Origin: JANXSF01 sp043745195
GTDB taxonomy: Bacteria; Acidobacteriota; Terriglobia; Bryobacterales; Bryobacteraceae
Assembly: GCA_043745195.1 (NCBI GenBank)
Contig: JAYTTF010000168.1
Span: 1-64,000 of the forward strand
Reading direction: 5' to 3'
Length of the DNA stretch: 64,000 bases
The translations under genes were made by a program, and so were the position numbers. Of this stretch, positions 1 through 6,784 are shown piece after piece (the first letter of the stretch is position 1; the number at the start of each line of letters is the position of its first letter). The notes under the pieces were generated by a model that had not been told where the DNA came from, searched no databases, and saw nothing but the letters and a program-made list of their open reading frames with translations.

Positions 1-1059
1 AATCCGATGGCGGATTTCGGTTATATTCGCGGTCACGGTTTGCGAGGTGTGCTTCAGTAAGTAAGCATTCCCCGCAATGAGCGGAGTTTCCTGCATCCAA
101 ACAACATGAGCTTCCAGCCTCCGGGAAACGTGCGGCATGCGGCGCGGGTCCACCAGCATGTCCCCGCGGCTAATGTCGATTTCGTCCTCTAACTCAACAG
201 TAACTGCCATTGGAGGAAACGCTTCGCTCATCGGTCCATCGAAGCTGGGAAGCGATTTCACTTTCGTAGTTCGTCCGCTGGGGAGCGCCATCACTGTATC
301 GCCAGGCCTCAAAATGCCGGAAGCTAATTGACCAGCAAATCCACGGAAATCAAGATTCGGACGCACCACATACTGCACTGGAAAACGTAGATCCTCGAAG
401 TTACGGCCAGCGTCCAGAGGCACAGTTTCCAGATACTCCAGCATTGCCGGACCGGTGTACCAGGGTGTGCGGGTGCTCTTACTTACAATGTTATCGCCGT
501 CAAGCGCACTAACAGGGAAGAATTCAATGAATGGAATCTGAAGGTCAACCGCGAAGTTGCGGAAGTCACTTACTATCCGGTTGAAGACGCTTTCGCGGAA
601 GTCAACCAGATCCATTTTGTTGATGGCAACCGCCACGTGCGGAATGCCAAGTAACGATGCAATGAAAGCGTGCCGCTTCGATTGCGGGAGCACGCCTTTG
701 CGGGCATCGATCAGTACAATAGCCAAATCGGCGGTGGAGGCACCGGTGGCCATGTTACGCGTGTACTGTTCGTGGCCGGGGGTATCGGCAATAATAAATT
801 TCCGGCGCGGGGTTTGGAAGTAGCGGTAGGCAACGTCAATGGTAATACCCTGTTCACGTTCAGCTCGTAAACCGTCTGTAAGTAATGATAAGTCAATCGG
901 CCCGGTGGACCTGTTAATGCCGGACTTGGCAACTGACGCCAGTTGATCTTCGTAAACGGAGTTAGTCTCAAGTAACAACCTGCCAATTAAGGTAGACTTC
1001 CCGTCGTCCACACTCCCTGCGGTGGAAAATCGCAGTAACTCTTTGGGTTCTTCCATCAT
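1..1059 (-). CDS. cysN: Sulfate adenylyltransferase subunit 1 (CysN), 3' end cut by the window edge
   Basis: Large GTPase subunit of ATP sulfurylase. With CysD it activates sulfate to adenosine 5'-phosphosulfate in the cytoplasm, and GTP hydrolysis drives the reaction. The reading frame is open from an ATG at 1059 to the left edge with no stop. It starts MMEEPKELLRFSTAGS and shows the G1 P-loop GSVDDGKST, the switch II motif DTPGHEQY and the guanine-specificity motif NKMDL, followed by an EF-Tu-like beta-barrel domain. It begins 2 bases after the cysD stop, so the two are co-transcribed and probably translationally coupled. About 353 codons are visible. Whether the missing C-terminus carries a fused APS kinase (CysNC) cannot be told here. 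Confidence 0.95.
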   Translation of the reverse strand, partial: MMEEPKELLRFSTAGSVDDGKSTLIGRLLLETNSVYEDQLASVAKSGINRSTGPIDLSLLTDGLRAEREQGITIDVAYRYFQTPRRKFIIADTPGHEQYTRNMATGASTADLAIVLIDARKGVLPQSKRHAFIASLLGIPHVAVAINKMDLVDFRESVFNRIVSDFRNFAVDLQIPFIEFFPVSALDGDNIVSKSTRTPWYTGPAMLEYLETVPLDAGRNFEDLRFPVQYVVRPNLDFRGFAGQLASGILRPGDTVMALPSGRTTKVKSLPSFDGPMSEAFPPMAVTVELEDEIDISRGDMLVDPRRMPHVSRRLEAHVVWMQETPLIAGNAYLLKHTSQTVTANITEIRHRI

Positions 1060-1061
1060 GT

Positions 1062-1967
1062 CTAAAAGTACCCTTCGCGCTTCTTCATTTCCATGGAACC
1101 TTCACTATCGTGGTCAATAATGCGATTCTCCCGTTCGGAACGGCGGAACTCGGAAAGCTCAGTTACAATCTTCGTCAGGTTGTCGGCGTTGGATTGAATG
1201 GCTCCGGTGCAGTAAGTACAACCCAGGCTGCGCATGCGGCTCATCACCATTTTCGGCTGCTCGCCTTCGTTTAGGCGCATGCCATTTTCAAGAGGAATCA
1301 GTTGACCGTGGCGCACCACCATTTCGCGCTCCTTTGCATAGTAGAGCGGAACAATCGGGATGTTCTCCAACTGAATGTAGTTCCACACATCGGTTTCCGT
1401 CCAATTGGAAAGGGGAAACACGCGGATGGTTTCACCTTTTTCAATGCGGCAGTTATAGATGTTCCACAATTCCGGGCGCTGATTCTTGGGGTCCCACTGG
1501 CCGAATTTATCGCGAAAGGAATAGATGCGCTCTTTGGCACGGCTCTTCTCCTCATCCCGTCTGGCACCACCAAAGGCAGCGTCGTAGCCCCCTTCGGCCA
1601 GCCCATCCAACAAGGCCTTGGTTTTCAGCAAAGCGCAACAGCGCTGGGTGCCAAGGTCGAACGGGTTTGCGCCCGCTTCGATTGCTTCCGTGTTGGTGCG
1701 GACAATTAGGTCGGCACCAATAGACTTCACAAACTCGTCGCGAAAGCTGATCATTTCCGGAAACTTGTAAGTGGTGTCAACATGCAGCAAGGGGAAGGGA
1801 ATGCGCGCAGGATGGAATGCCTTTTGTGCCAAACGCACCATAACGGAGCTATCTTTGCCAATGGAATAGAGCATCACTGGTTTGGTAAACTCCGCCATAA
1901 CTTCGCGGATTACGTGGATACTTTCGGCTTCAAGAGCCCGCAGGTGGCTCAAAGTTCTTTGTTGCAT
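1062..1967 (-). CDS. cysD: Sulfate adenylyltransferase subunit 2 (CysD)
   Basis: Catalytic ATP-pyrophosphatase subunit of ATP sulfurylase, forming APS from ATP and sulfate together with CysN. The PAPS-reductase/PP-loop fold is visible as YSIGKDSSVM near residue 37, followed by LHVDTTYKFPEM and the arginine-rich GGARRDEEKSRAKER segment. The chosen start, MQQRTLSHLRALE, gives 301 residues, the usual length for CysD. The frame stays open 14 codons further upstream, but that extension has no family similarity. It is the first gene of a leftward cysDN operon and is transcribed away from the helix-hairpin-helix gene at 2119. Confidence 0.95.
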   Translation of the reverse strand: MQQRTLSHLRALEAESIHVIREVMAEFTKPVMLYSIGKDSSVMVRLAQKAFHPARIPFPLLHVDTTYKFPEMISFRDEFVKSIGADLIVRTNTEAIEAGANPFDLGTQRCCALLKTKALLDGLAEGGYDAAFGGARRDEEKSRAKERIYSFRDKFGQWDPKNQRPELWNIYNCRIEKGETIRVFPLSNWTETDVWNYIQLENIPIVPLYYAKEREMVVRHGQLIPLENGMRLNEGEQPKMVMSRMRSLGCTYCTGAIQSNADNLTKIVTELSEFRRSERENRIIDHDSEGSMEMKKREGYF

Positions 1968-2074
1968 GATTGATCTCTTTCTAGGATAACACTGTTTTTG
2001 GCGAATCATACCAATGTCTATAGAGTTACTCCTAATAGAGCGTACTGTTACGCAAAGTGTTACTTTTGTTTTAG

Positions 2075-2092
2075 GAGCTTCTTATGAAGCTC
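2075..2092. repeat. Perfect 7-bp inverted repeat in the 5' region of the helix-hairpin-helix gene
   Basis: GAGCTTC (2075-2081), TTAT, then GAAGCTC (2086-2092) form a perfect hairpin with a 4-base loop. It includes the end of a good Shine-Dalgarno sequence (TAGGAG, 2072-2077) and the ATG of the short leader ORF at 2084, so folding would hide that initiation site. Whether it acts on RNA or as a DNA operator between the divergent cysD and helix-hairpin-helix genes is inference. Confidence 0.5.
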
Positions 2093-2128
2093 GAATTTCT
2101 CAAAGTTTTGGAGTTTTTATGCGATTAA
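2084..2128 (+). CDS. Possible 14-residue leader peptide overlapping the next start codon
   Basis: An ATG at 2084 lies six bases after a strong TAGGAG ribosome binding site and reads MKLEFLKVLEFLCD before a TAA at 2126. The stop lies just inside the helix-hairpin-helix gene, whose ATG is at 2119 in another frame, so ribosomes finishing the leader could re-initiate there. The start codon sits in the loop of the 2075-2092 hairpin. There is no protein-family support; the case rests on the ribosome binding site and the geometry. Confidence 0.35.
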   Translation: MKLEFLKVLEFLCD

Positions 2129-2712
2129 TTAAACAAAAAGTGGCTAGTTTCGGGTTAGCCTGCCTGCTCGCGGTTACTGCCAACGCGCAAGCGCAACCAG
2201 CAAAAACGGCCCCAGTTATGAAAGAGAAGGCAGCAATGGAGAAGAAGGCGGACAAAGTGGTGGCCACTGCTCCCGTTGACCTCAACTCCGCAACTGCTGC
2301 AGAGTTGGAATCAGTGAAGGGCATTGGTTCGGCAACGTCAAAGAAGATCATTGCCGGCCGACCTTATAGTTCTGTTGCCGATTTGAAGAAGTTGGGACTG
2401 TCAGCCAAACAGCTTTCCGATATCACCCCGATGTTGAAGGTTGGAGGAGCAGCTGCTGCAGCGCCTGCGGTGAAAGCAGCAGCAAAGACAACTGAAACAG
2501 CAAAGGCAACCAAGGGAGTTGCTCCCGCACCAACCTTGCCGTTGGCCGCAGGTGGAGGAAAAGGTTTGGTTTGGGTGAATGAGGAAAGCAAAGTATTTCA
2601 CCGGGAAGGCGACCGTTGGTATGGCCGAACCAAGAAAGGGAAGTACATGACGGAAGCCGAAGCCGCAAAGGCTGGGGCTCATGAATCCAAGGAAAAGATG
2701 GAAAAGAAGTAG
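2119..2712 (+). CDS. Exported helix-hairpin-helix (ComEA-like) protein
   Basis: The 197-residue product starts MRLIKQKVASFGLACLLAV with a signal peptide ending near AQAQ, so it is probably exported. A Lys/Ala-rich linker leads to a helix-hairpin-helix domain (about residues 52-107; VDLNSATAAELESVKGIGSA, then KKIIAGRPYSSVADL) like that of the DNA-binding ComEA/T2SK family. An Ala-rich linker follows, then a C-terminal block with VWVNEESKVFHREGDRWYG and KKGKYMTEAEA, a short module I recall from acidobacterial proteins. ATG 2119 is preferred because GGAG lies just upstream and the signal peptide begins there; the frame is open earlier. A role in binding or taking up DNA is possible but not shown, since no other competence genes are nearby. 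Confidence 0.75.
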   Translation: MRLIKQKVASFGLACLLAVTANAQAQPAKTAPVMKEKAAMEKKADKVVATAPVDLNSATAAELESVKGIGSATSKKIIAGRPYSSVADLKKLGLSAKQLSDITPMLKVGGAAAAAPAVKAAAKTTETAKATKGVAPAPTLPLAAGGGKGLVWVNEESKVFHREGDRWYGRTKKGKYMTEAEAAKAGAHESKEKMEKK

Positions 2713-2735
2713 CTGCCAATTGCGAAATACGGACG

Positions 2736-2820
2736 AAATCCGGGAAGGGGGTGCATCTCGCCGACACGCTTTCCGAAAGCAGCGAATCTTAACAGGATTT
2801 GCCCCCCCCGTCCCGGATTT
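2736..2820 (+). repeat. Long imperfect inverted repeat with an inner hairpin, intergenic 2713-3114
   Basis: The 402-base gap between 2712 and 3115 holds no convincing gene. Its first part has arms AAATCCGGGA (2736-2745) and TCCCGGATTT (2811-2820). These are extended inwards by a run of five G on one side and a C-rich run on the other, so about 15 of 16 bases can pair. The 53-base loop contains a second perfect hairpin, GCTTTC-C-GAAAGC (2768-2780). A pyrimidine-rich CTCCTTCTTTTT follows. It could be a structured transcript end for the helix-hairpin-helix gene or a small RNA; the T-run is not immediately at the stem base. Confidence 0.45.
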
Positions 2821-2890
2821 CTCCTTCTTTTTGTGCCTTGCGATAACAACCAGAATCCCGAAGTTGCAAAACTTGCAGTCCTTTCGCATC

Positions 2891-3080
2891 CTCAGCTCAA
2901 TTTACCCTATTTTCATTGGCTTGAAAAAAGCAAGCAGTGAGTCTCACAAAGACCTGAGAGATTCTTTTTACACGAAGACAAATTGCTGGCCAGCCACTTC
3001 CAAAAAAAGTGAGTCATTGAGGCGATTAAATCCTCAGTAGTATTAAATGGAATCTGAATCCCAAACATGGCTGAGCACCC
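2891..3080 (+). repeat. Dispersed repeat, copy A (partner at 36481-36674, opposite strand)
   Basis: About 190 bp that matches the reverse complement of 36481-36674. The first 40 bases match 32 of 40 without gaps (starting CTCAGCTCAAT). A 21-base block (2974-2994) is identical to 36571-36591 reversed. Then GAGGCGATTAA and AATCTGAAT with a following CAAACA are shared with small indels. One frame gives related peptide fragments in both copies (QLNLPYFH against QLNLPSFH; EDKLLASH against EDKLLASN). Copy A is interrupted by stops and copy B is open for 63 codons. It is probably a decayed mobile or duplicated sequence. No terminal repeats or target duplications were recognised. Confidence 0.65.
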
Positions 3081-3114
3081 ATGACCGGGCGTCGTAAGAA
3101 GCAGACATTAGGCC

Positions 3115-3849
3115 TCAGGGAGTGGTGCTTTGTACCTGACCTGCGGCAGGAGCACTCATTGGCAAATTCTTCTTCTTAGTAAATAACTTCTGTCTTATAT
3201 CAGGCCAGAATTCACGGAAGACATTTGCTCCTGTTTTGGTCAATACATTTGAACCTGCGTTGATGTTGTAGCGCCGAAAAGTTTGTTGATCATCAGGTAA
3301 CCAAGCGATGGTTGCCACAGCCCATCCTCCATAAATCCCCAGCAAGCGGCCTCCTGCGACGGTCTTATTCCCGGCTTCATTGTTGGTGACGAAAGTTGCG
3401 GCAATGGAATGGCCTAGCCGTCCGCCGAATCCTCCGGCACCTTTGCGGTGATAGCGCGGATCTTCCTGACGCCATGCGGCAAACCCAAATTCGATAACTT
3501 CACCGCTGGCGAATTGGCCATATTGGCTGCCAAATCGGCGACCCAGACCATCGAATCCGCGACCCCACTGTTTGGGGAAATTGCGAGCTTGATCTACCAC
3601 TGTTCCAGGTACCGTTTCGTAAATCGCCTGCCAGCCGGTCAACCTTTGAACCAACACTTTGCGCCTTGCTGCGCCGTCTAAAGCAAAATATCCAGTGTCT
3701 ATCTTCTTCTTAGGTGGAACATTCGGTTCAGCAGCCGTAGCATCGGACTTCGGAGCATCCTGCGCACCCGAAGGGAGGGCAATTAGAAGTAAAAGCGTAA
3801 AATGATAGGCGGTGTATCTCAAGGAGGACCTTCCGTAAGCATACATCAC
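3115..3849 (-). CDS. Exported protein of unknown function
   Basis: 244 residues. The N-terminus (about residues 10-30, including YHFTLLLLIALPSGAQ) looks like a signal peptide, so the protein is probably periplasmic or outer-membrane associated. The rest contains glycine- and aromatic-rich stretches (GRGFDGLGRRFGSQYGQFAS, AAWRQEDPRYHRKG, GGRLLGIYGGWAVATIAWLP) that resemble a small outer-membrane or lipid-facing protein. I recognise similar exported proteins from acidobacteria but know no function. It is transcribed divergently from the ECF sigma factor, with 63 bases between start codons. The start could be either of two adjacent methionines. Confidence 0.6.
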   Translation of the reverse strand: MMYAYGRSSLRYTAYHFTLLLLIALPSGAQDAPKSDATAAEPNVPPKKKIDTGYFALDGAARRKVLVQRLTGWQAIYETVPGTVVDQARNFPKQWGRGFDGLGRRFGSQYGQFASGEVIEFGFAAWRQEDPRYHRKGAGGFGGRLGHSIAATFVTNNEAGNKTVAGGRLLGIYGGWAVATIAWLPDDQQTFRRYNINAGSNVLTKTGANVFREFWPDIRQKLFTKKKNLPMSAPAAGQVQSTTP

Positions 3850-3866
3850 AAAAACCGGGAACTTTC

Positions 3867-3881
3867 TTCCTTCCGAAGGAA
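3867..3881. promoter_or_regulatory. Perfect dyad between divergent genes
   Basis: TTCCTTC-C-GAAGGAA is a perfect 7-bp inverted repeat around a single central base, midway in the 63-base spacer between the exported protein (3849, leftward) and the ECF sigma gene (3913, rightward). A GGGAACTTT sequence reminiscent of ECF -35 elements lies directly next to it at 3857-3865, but no matching -10 was found. It may be an operator serving both genes; this is inference from position and symmetry. Confidence 0.35.
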
Positions 3882-3912
3882 TTTACTTACATAGTAGGGC
3901 CGCTGAACTTTA

Positions 3913-4476
3913 ATGGACTCCCAGTCAGATGAACAACTGCTAGGTCGGATGCAAAAAGGCGAAGAGAACGCCTTTGTGGCACTGTTCCGCCGACGAAAAG
4001 ATGGGGTCTACAGATTCGCCTACTCGCAATGTGGCCGTGCCGATTGGGCTGAAGAAATCACGCAGGAAGTGTTTGTCGCTTTAATGAATAGCGCGCCCCG
4101 GTTGGATCCGGTGAACGGGACGGTGCAATCCTGGTTATATAGTGTTGCCCGGAACCAGTCTCGCAAACGGCTGGAAAAAGAAAATCGCTATGTTGCCTGG
4201 GAACAGGATGAGGATGTGGCCGATGGTCCGGGTAGCCAGGAAAGTATTCTGGATGCATTAACCCACCGGGAACGGCTGGCCGCTTTGGATGAAGCCGTTC
4301 AGCAATTGCCCTCACCCTTTCGGGAAGTTTTGGTTTTGTGTGACTTAGAAGAAGCACCTTACGAGGTGGCGGCAAGTTTGCTCGATTGCCCCTTGGGCAC
4401 AATCAGGTCGCGGCTATCCCGAGCGCGAGCCATGTTGGCCGGAAAGTTGCGGACTCACGCAGCTTGCAGAGAATAG
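3913..4476 (+). CDS. RNA polymerase ECF-type sigma factor
   Basis: 187 residues, the typical size for an extracytoplasmic-function sigma-70 factor. Region 2 covers about residues 8-85 (AFVALFRRRKDGVYRFAYSQ, then WAEEITQEVFVALM and WLYSVARNQSRKRL). Region 4 covers about 120-180 (LPSPFREVLVLCDLEEAPYE, ending LLDCPLGTIRSRLSRARAML, a clear helix-turn-helix). It is followed by a membrane protein (4555) and an exported protein (5177) on the same strand, an arrangement typical of a sigma/anti-sigma pair with a target gene. The signal sensed is unknown. Confidence 0.9.
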   Translation: MDSQSDEQLLGRMQKGEENAFVALFRRRKDGVYRFAYSQCGRADWAEEITQEVFVALMNSAPRLDPVNGTVQSWLYSVARNQSRKRLEKENRYVAWEQDEDVADGPGSQESILDALTHRERLAALDEAVQQLPSPFREVLVLCDLEEAPYEVAASLLDCPLGTIRSRLSRARAMLAGKLRTHAACRE

Positions 4477-4554
4477 ATAGCGCAAAGGCCGCTTCGGCGC
4501 GGCGAAATGCAGTTGAGAAACAAAGGAGTTTATTCGCCGAAGCGAGAGGTTGCC

Positions 4555-5154
4555 ATGAAAAAGCAGGAACGAACCCAATTCGAATGGAATGCACTGGCCC
4601 AACAGTGGCGGCAGAAGCATCAGGCTTCGCCGGAAATGGAAGCGCGGCTGGTTGCACAATTTAGGAATAATCAGGCGGCCCCGGCGAAGCGCAGTTTGAC
4701 TTGGTTGGCGGTAGCCGCTACGGCAATCTTCGGGCTACTAACCTTTGGGATTGCCTATAAAACGATTCCCCATTCGCCGGAGATTGCCAATGTGACGCCG
4801 CAGCCGGCAGTGGTCAATATTCCTCATGCCCCGGAAGTTAGTCCGGCGATTCGCCCAGTAACTGAGGTCGCGGTGGCGAAGAAGTCGCCAGCGCGTAGTA
4901 GTGTCGCCCAAGCCGTACCCACTCCGGTTTCGCTTGCTGGAAGCCAGGAAATCTACACTGACTTCTTTGCGCTGGAAGAGGGCAGCGGTTCGTTTGAAAT
5001 TGAGCGCGGACGTGTTATGAGAGTGAGTATGCCGCGCTCAGCTCTAATTCGAGTGGGATTGCCGGTGAATATGGACCGGATGAACGATTCCATTCAAGCT
5101 GATTTAGTTCTGAGCGAAGAAGGCATCGCCAGGGCTGTCCGGTTTGTTCAATAA
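4555..5154 (+). CDS. Single-pass membrane protein, putative anti-sigma factor
   Basis: 199 residues starting MKKQERTQFEWNALAQQWRQ. A cytoplasmic N-terminal segment of about 45 residues is followed by one transmembrane helix (about 49-70, LTWLAVAATAIFGLLTFGIA), a Pro/Val/Ala-rich linker and a periplasmic C-terminal domain (FEIERGRVMRVSMPRSALIR). Together with the ECF sigma gene 78 bases upstream this suggests an anti-sigma role, but no zinc-binding HxxxCxxC motif is present, so the assignment rests on context. ATG 4555 has a GAGAGG ribosome site upstream; an in-frame ATG at 4507 lacks one. Confidence 0.6.
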   Translation: MKKQERTQFEWNALAQQWRQKHQASPEMEARLVAQFRNNQAAPAKRSLTWLAVAATAIFGLLTFGIAYKTIPHSPEIANVTPQPAVVNIPHAPEVSPAIRPVTEVAVAKKSPARSSVAQAVPTPVSLAGSQEIYTDFFALEEGSGSFEIERGRVMRVSMPRSALIRVGLPVNMDRMNDSIQADLVLSEEGIARAVRFVQ

Positions 5155-5176
5155 GTTTCAAGGAGCAAGAATTTAT

Positions 5177-6232
5177 ATGAGAAGCAGAATTATCGCAGTT
5201 GGCTTGGTGGCTGCAAGCGTAACGTTGCCGGCCCAAACCCAGACGCAGACCACCCAAGATGTACGCAAAGAAGTGCGTGTATTCGTGAATGGGAGCCCTG
5301 TTTCCCAAGGTGGTTTGGCCAACACAATGGTATTCGTCGCCAACGAATTTAACTTCGACGGCAAGCCGGTTATCAATGCCCCCTATTCGGCTGAATCCGT
5401 AACAGAGTCAGTACAGATTTTGGCGGACGGTAATCGCATTTCCCGTAAGAATACTGCTGCCGTTTATCGCGATAGCCAAGGCCGCACAAGACGTGAAGAA
5501 TCGCTGTCCATTCCTGGTTCAGAGGTCAGTCAAAAGACGATTTTCATCAATGATCCAGTGGCCAAAGTCAGCTATATTCTGGATGCAGAAAAGAAGACTG
5601 CCAGGAAGATGTCTGCGAACATGATTAAGGCTTCCTCGGTGTTGGAACAAATCAAAACTGCGACACAATCCACGTCGGGAAGTACTAAGATCAACATGGA
5701 TTCGAGCGGTGAGTATGTGATGGAACGGCGCGTTCGACAACCCAACGGTGAAGAGACCCTTGAGCGCAAAACCGGAGCGGAAGCAAAAGCTGACGTAGCA
5801 AGAATGAACCTGCCCGTTCCTCCTCCAATGGCAGCCGGAGCTATGGTTATTCATGGAGGCATGGTGACTCCGGGCCAGCCTATGCACTTTGCTGAAAGTA
5901 AGAATGCCAAAGTAGACCAGTTGGGTAAGCGCGTAATTGAGGGTTTAGAATGCACTGGCGTAAAGACCACCATCACTCTTGCAGCAGGGGCGATTGGCAA
6001 TGAACGGCCCATCGACACTATCCAGGAAACCTGGACTTCTGCCGAACTGCAAACCGTAGTTCAAACCCGCCGCAGCGATCCCCGCACCGGCGATACCAAC
6101 TTCAAGCTGACCAATGTGCGTCGAGCAGAACCATTGAAGACCCTGTTTGAAGTACCTTCCGATTACAAAATTGAAGAAGGTCCGGGCTCTTTTGGAATGA
6201 GCATTTTCAATCAGAAAATCAATAAGGACTAA
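5177..6232 (+). CDS. Exported protein of unknown function in the ECF sigma cluster
   Basis: 351 residues beginning MRSRIIAVGLVAASVTLPAQ, a signal peptide ending at the AQ/TQ boundary. The mature part is hydrophilic and rich in Thr/Arg/Glu. It contains VYRDSQGRTRREES near residue 105, a motif seen in acidobacterial secreted proteins, and later a Pro-rich LPVPPPMAAGAM segment. No enzyme motif is visible. It starts 22 bases after the putative anti-sigma gene and is probably part of its operon. AAGGAG (5160-5165) lies 11 bases before the chosen ATG; the frame is open from 5144 but the signal peptide begins here. Confidence 0.6.
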   Translation: MRSRIIAVGLVAASVTLPAQTQTQTTQDVRKEVRVFVNGSPVSQGGLANTMVFVANEFNFDGKPVINAPYSAESVTESVQILADGNRISRKNTAAVYRDSQGRTRREESLSIPGSEVSQKTIFINDPVAKVSYILDAEKKTARKMSANMIKASSVLEQIKTATQSTSGSTKINMDSSGEYVMERRVRQPNGEETLERKTGAEAKADVARMNLPVPPPMAAGAMVIHGGMVTPGQPMHFAESKNAKVDQLGKRVIEGLECTGVKTTITLAAGAIGNERPIDTIQETWTSAELQTVVQTRRSDPRTGDTNFKLTNVRRAEPLKTLFEVPSDYKIEEGPGSFGMSIFNQKINKD

Positions 6233-6250
6233 CTCGATTAGAATAGGGGA

Positions 6251-6784
6251 GTGATCCCTCAAGTACTTCAGGAACTCCGCGAATCCACCCTTTCTGCGGC
6301 GCTGGCGGTGCTCACTTCCATGATCACTCCGGCGCTGCTGCTCTCAGCCACCGGTACATTCATTCTCTCCACATCATCACGACTTGGCCGCTGCATGGAT
6401 CGTGTACGAGCTCTTTCGGAAGAGATGGAACATCTCTTGACCGTTGAACTGCAAGAGACTCTTTATCAGGAACGGCAAAGCCTGATGGCACGCCAAGTTG
6501 AATTGCAAAGCAAACGAGCCCGGTTGCTGCAAAAGTGTTTACGGCTTTTGTATATTGCCGCTGGAATATTTGTGGCAACAAGTGTGGCGATAGGAATGGC
6601 GTCCATCGCCTTTAGTCAATTCAGTTGGGTGCCATTGGTTTTGGGAATCACCGGTGCATGCTTTCTTTTCTATGCCACCATTTTGTTGATTGTGGAGACA
6701 GGATTATCCGGGGCTAGCTTAAATACAGAAATCGAGTTTTTCAATAAGCTGGCGAAGCATCACTTGAATGATTCAAGAAACTAA
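6251..6784 (+). CDS. DUF2721 family membrane protein
   Basis: 177 residues starting from a GTG preceded by AGGGGA. The N-terminal hydrophobic segment (AVLTSMITPALLLSATGTFI) followed by LSTSSRLGRCMDRVRAL matches the DUF2721 pattern of a membrane helix and a conserved R-x-x-R-x-R-x-L amphipathic segment. A charged coiled-coil-like stretch (about 60-95) and two further transmembrane helices (about 97-120 and 125-150) follow. The function of the family is unknown. The 3' end overlaps the convergent FG-GAP gene by 12 bases. Confidence 0.75.
   Translation: MIPQVLQELRESTLSAALAVLTSMITPALLLSATGTFILSTSSRLGRCMDRVRALSEEMEHLLTVELQETLYQERQSLMARQVELQSKRARLLQKCLRLLYIAAGIFVATSVAIGMASIAFSQFSWVPLVLGITGACFLFYATILLIVETGLSGASLNTEIEFFNKLAKHHLNDSRN

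Noticed and set aside
711..986. Minus-strand ORF of 91 codons rich in Pro/Thr
   Set aside because: It lies entirely inside cysN in another frame. The cysN frame has clear GTPase motifs and no stop.
2046..2063. Direct repeat TGTTAC ... TGTTAC upstream of cysD
   Set aside because: Two six-base matches 12 bases apart in an AT-rich spacer; could be a regulator site but no symmetry or third copy at regular spacing supports it.
2681..3040. Plus-strand ORF of 119 codons after the helix-hairpin-helix gene
   Set aside because: It starts inside the preceding gene, crosses the inverted repeat and repeat copy A, has no ribosome site and no recognisable protein pattern.
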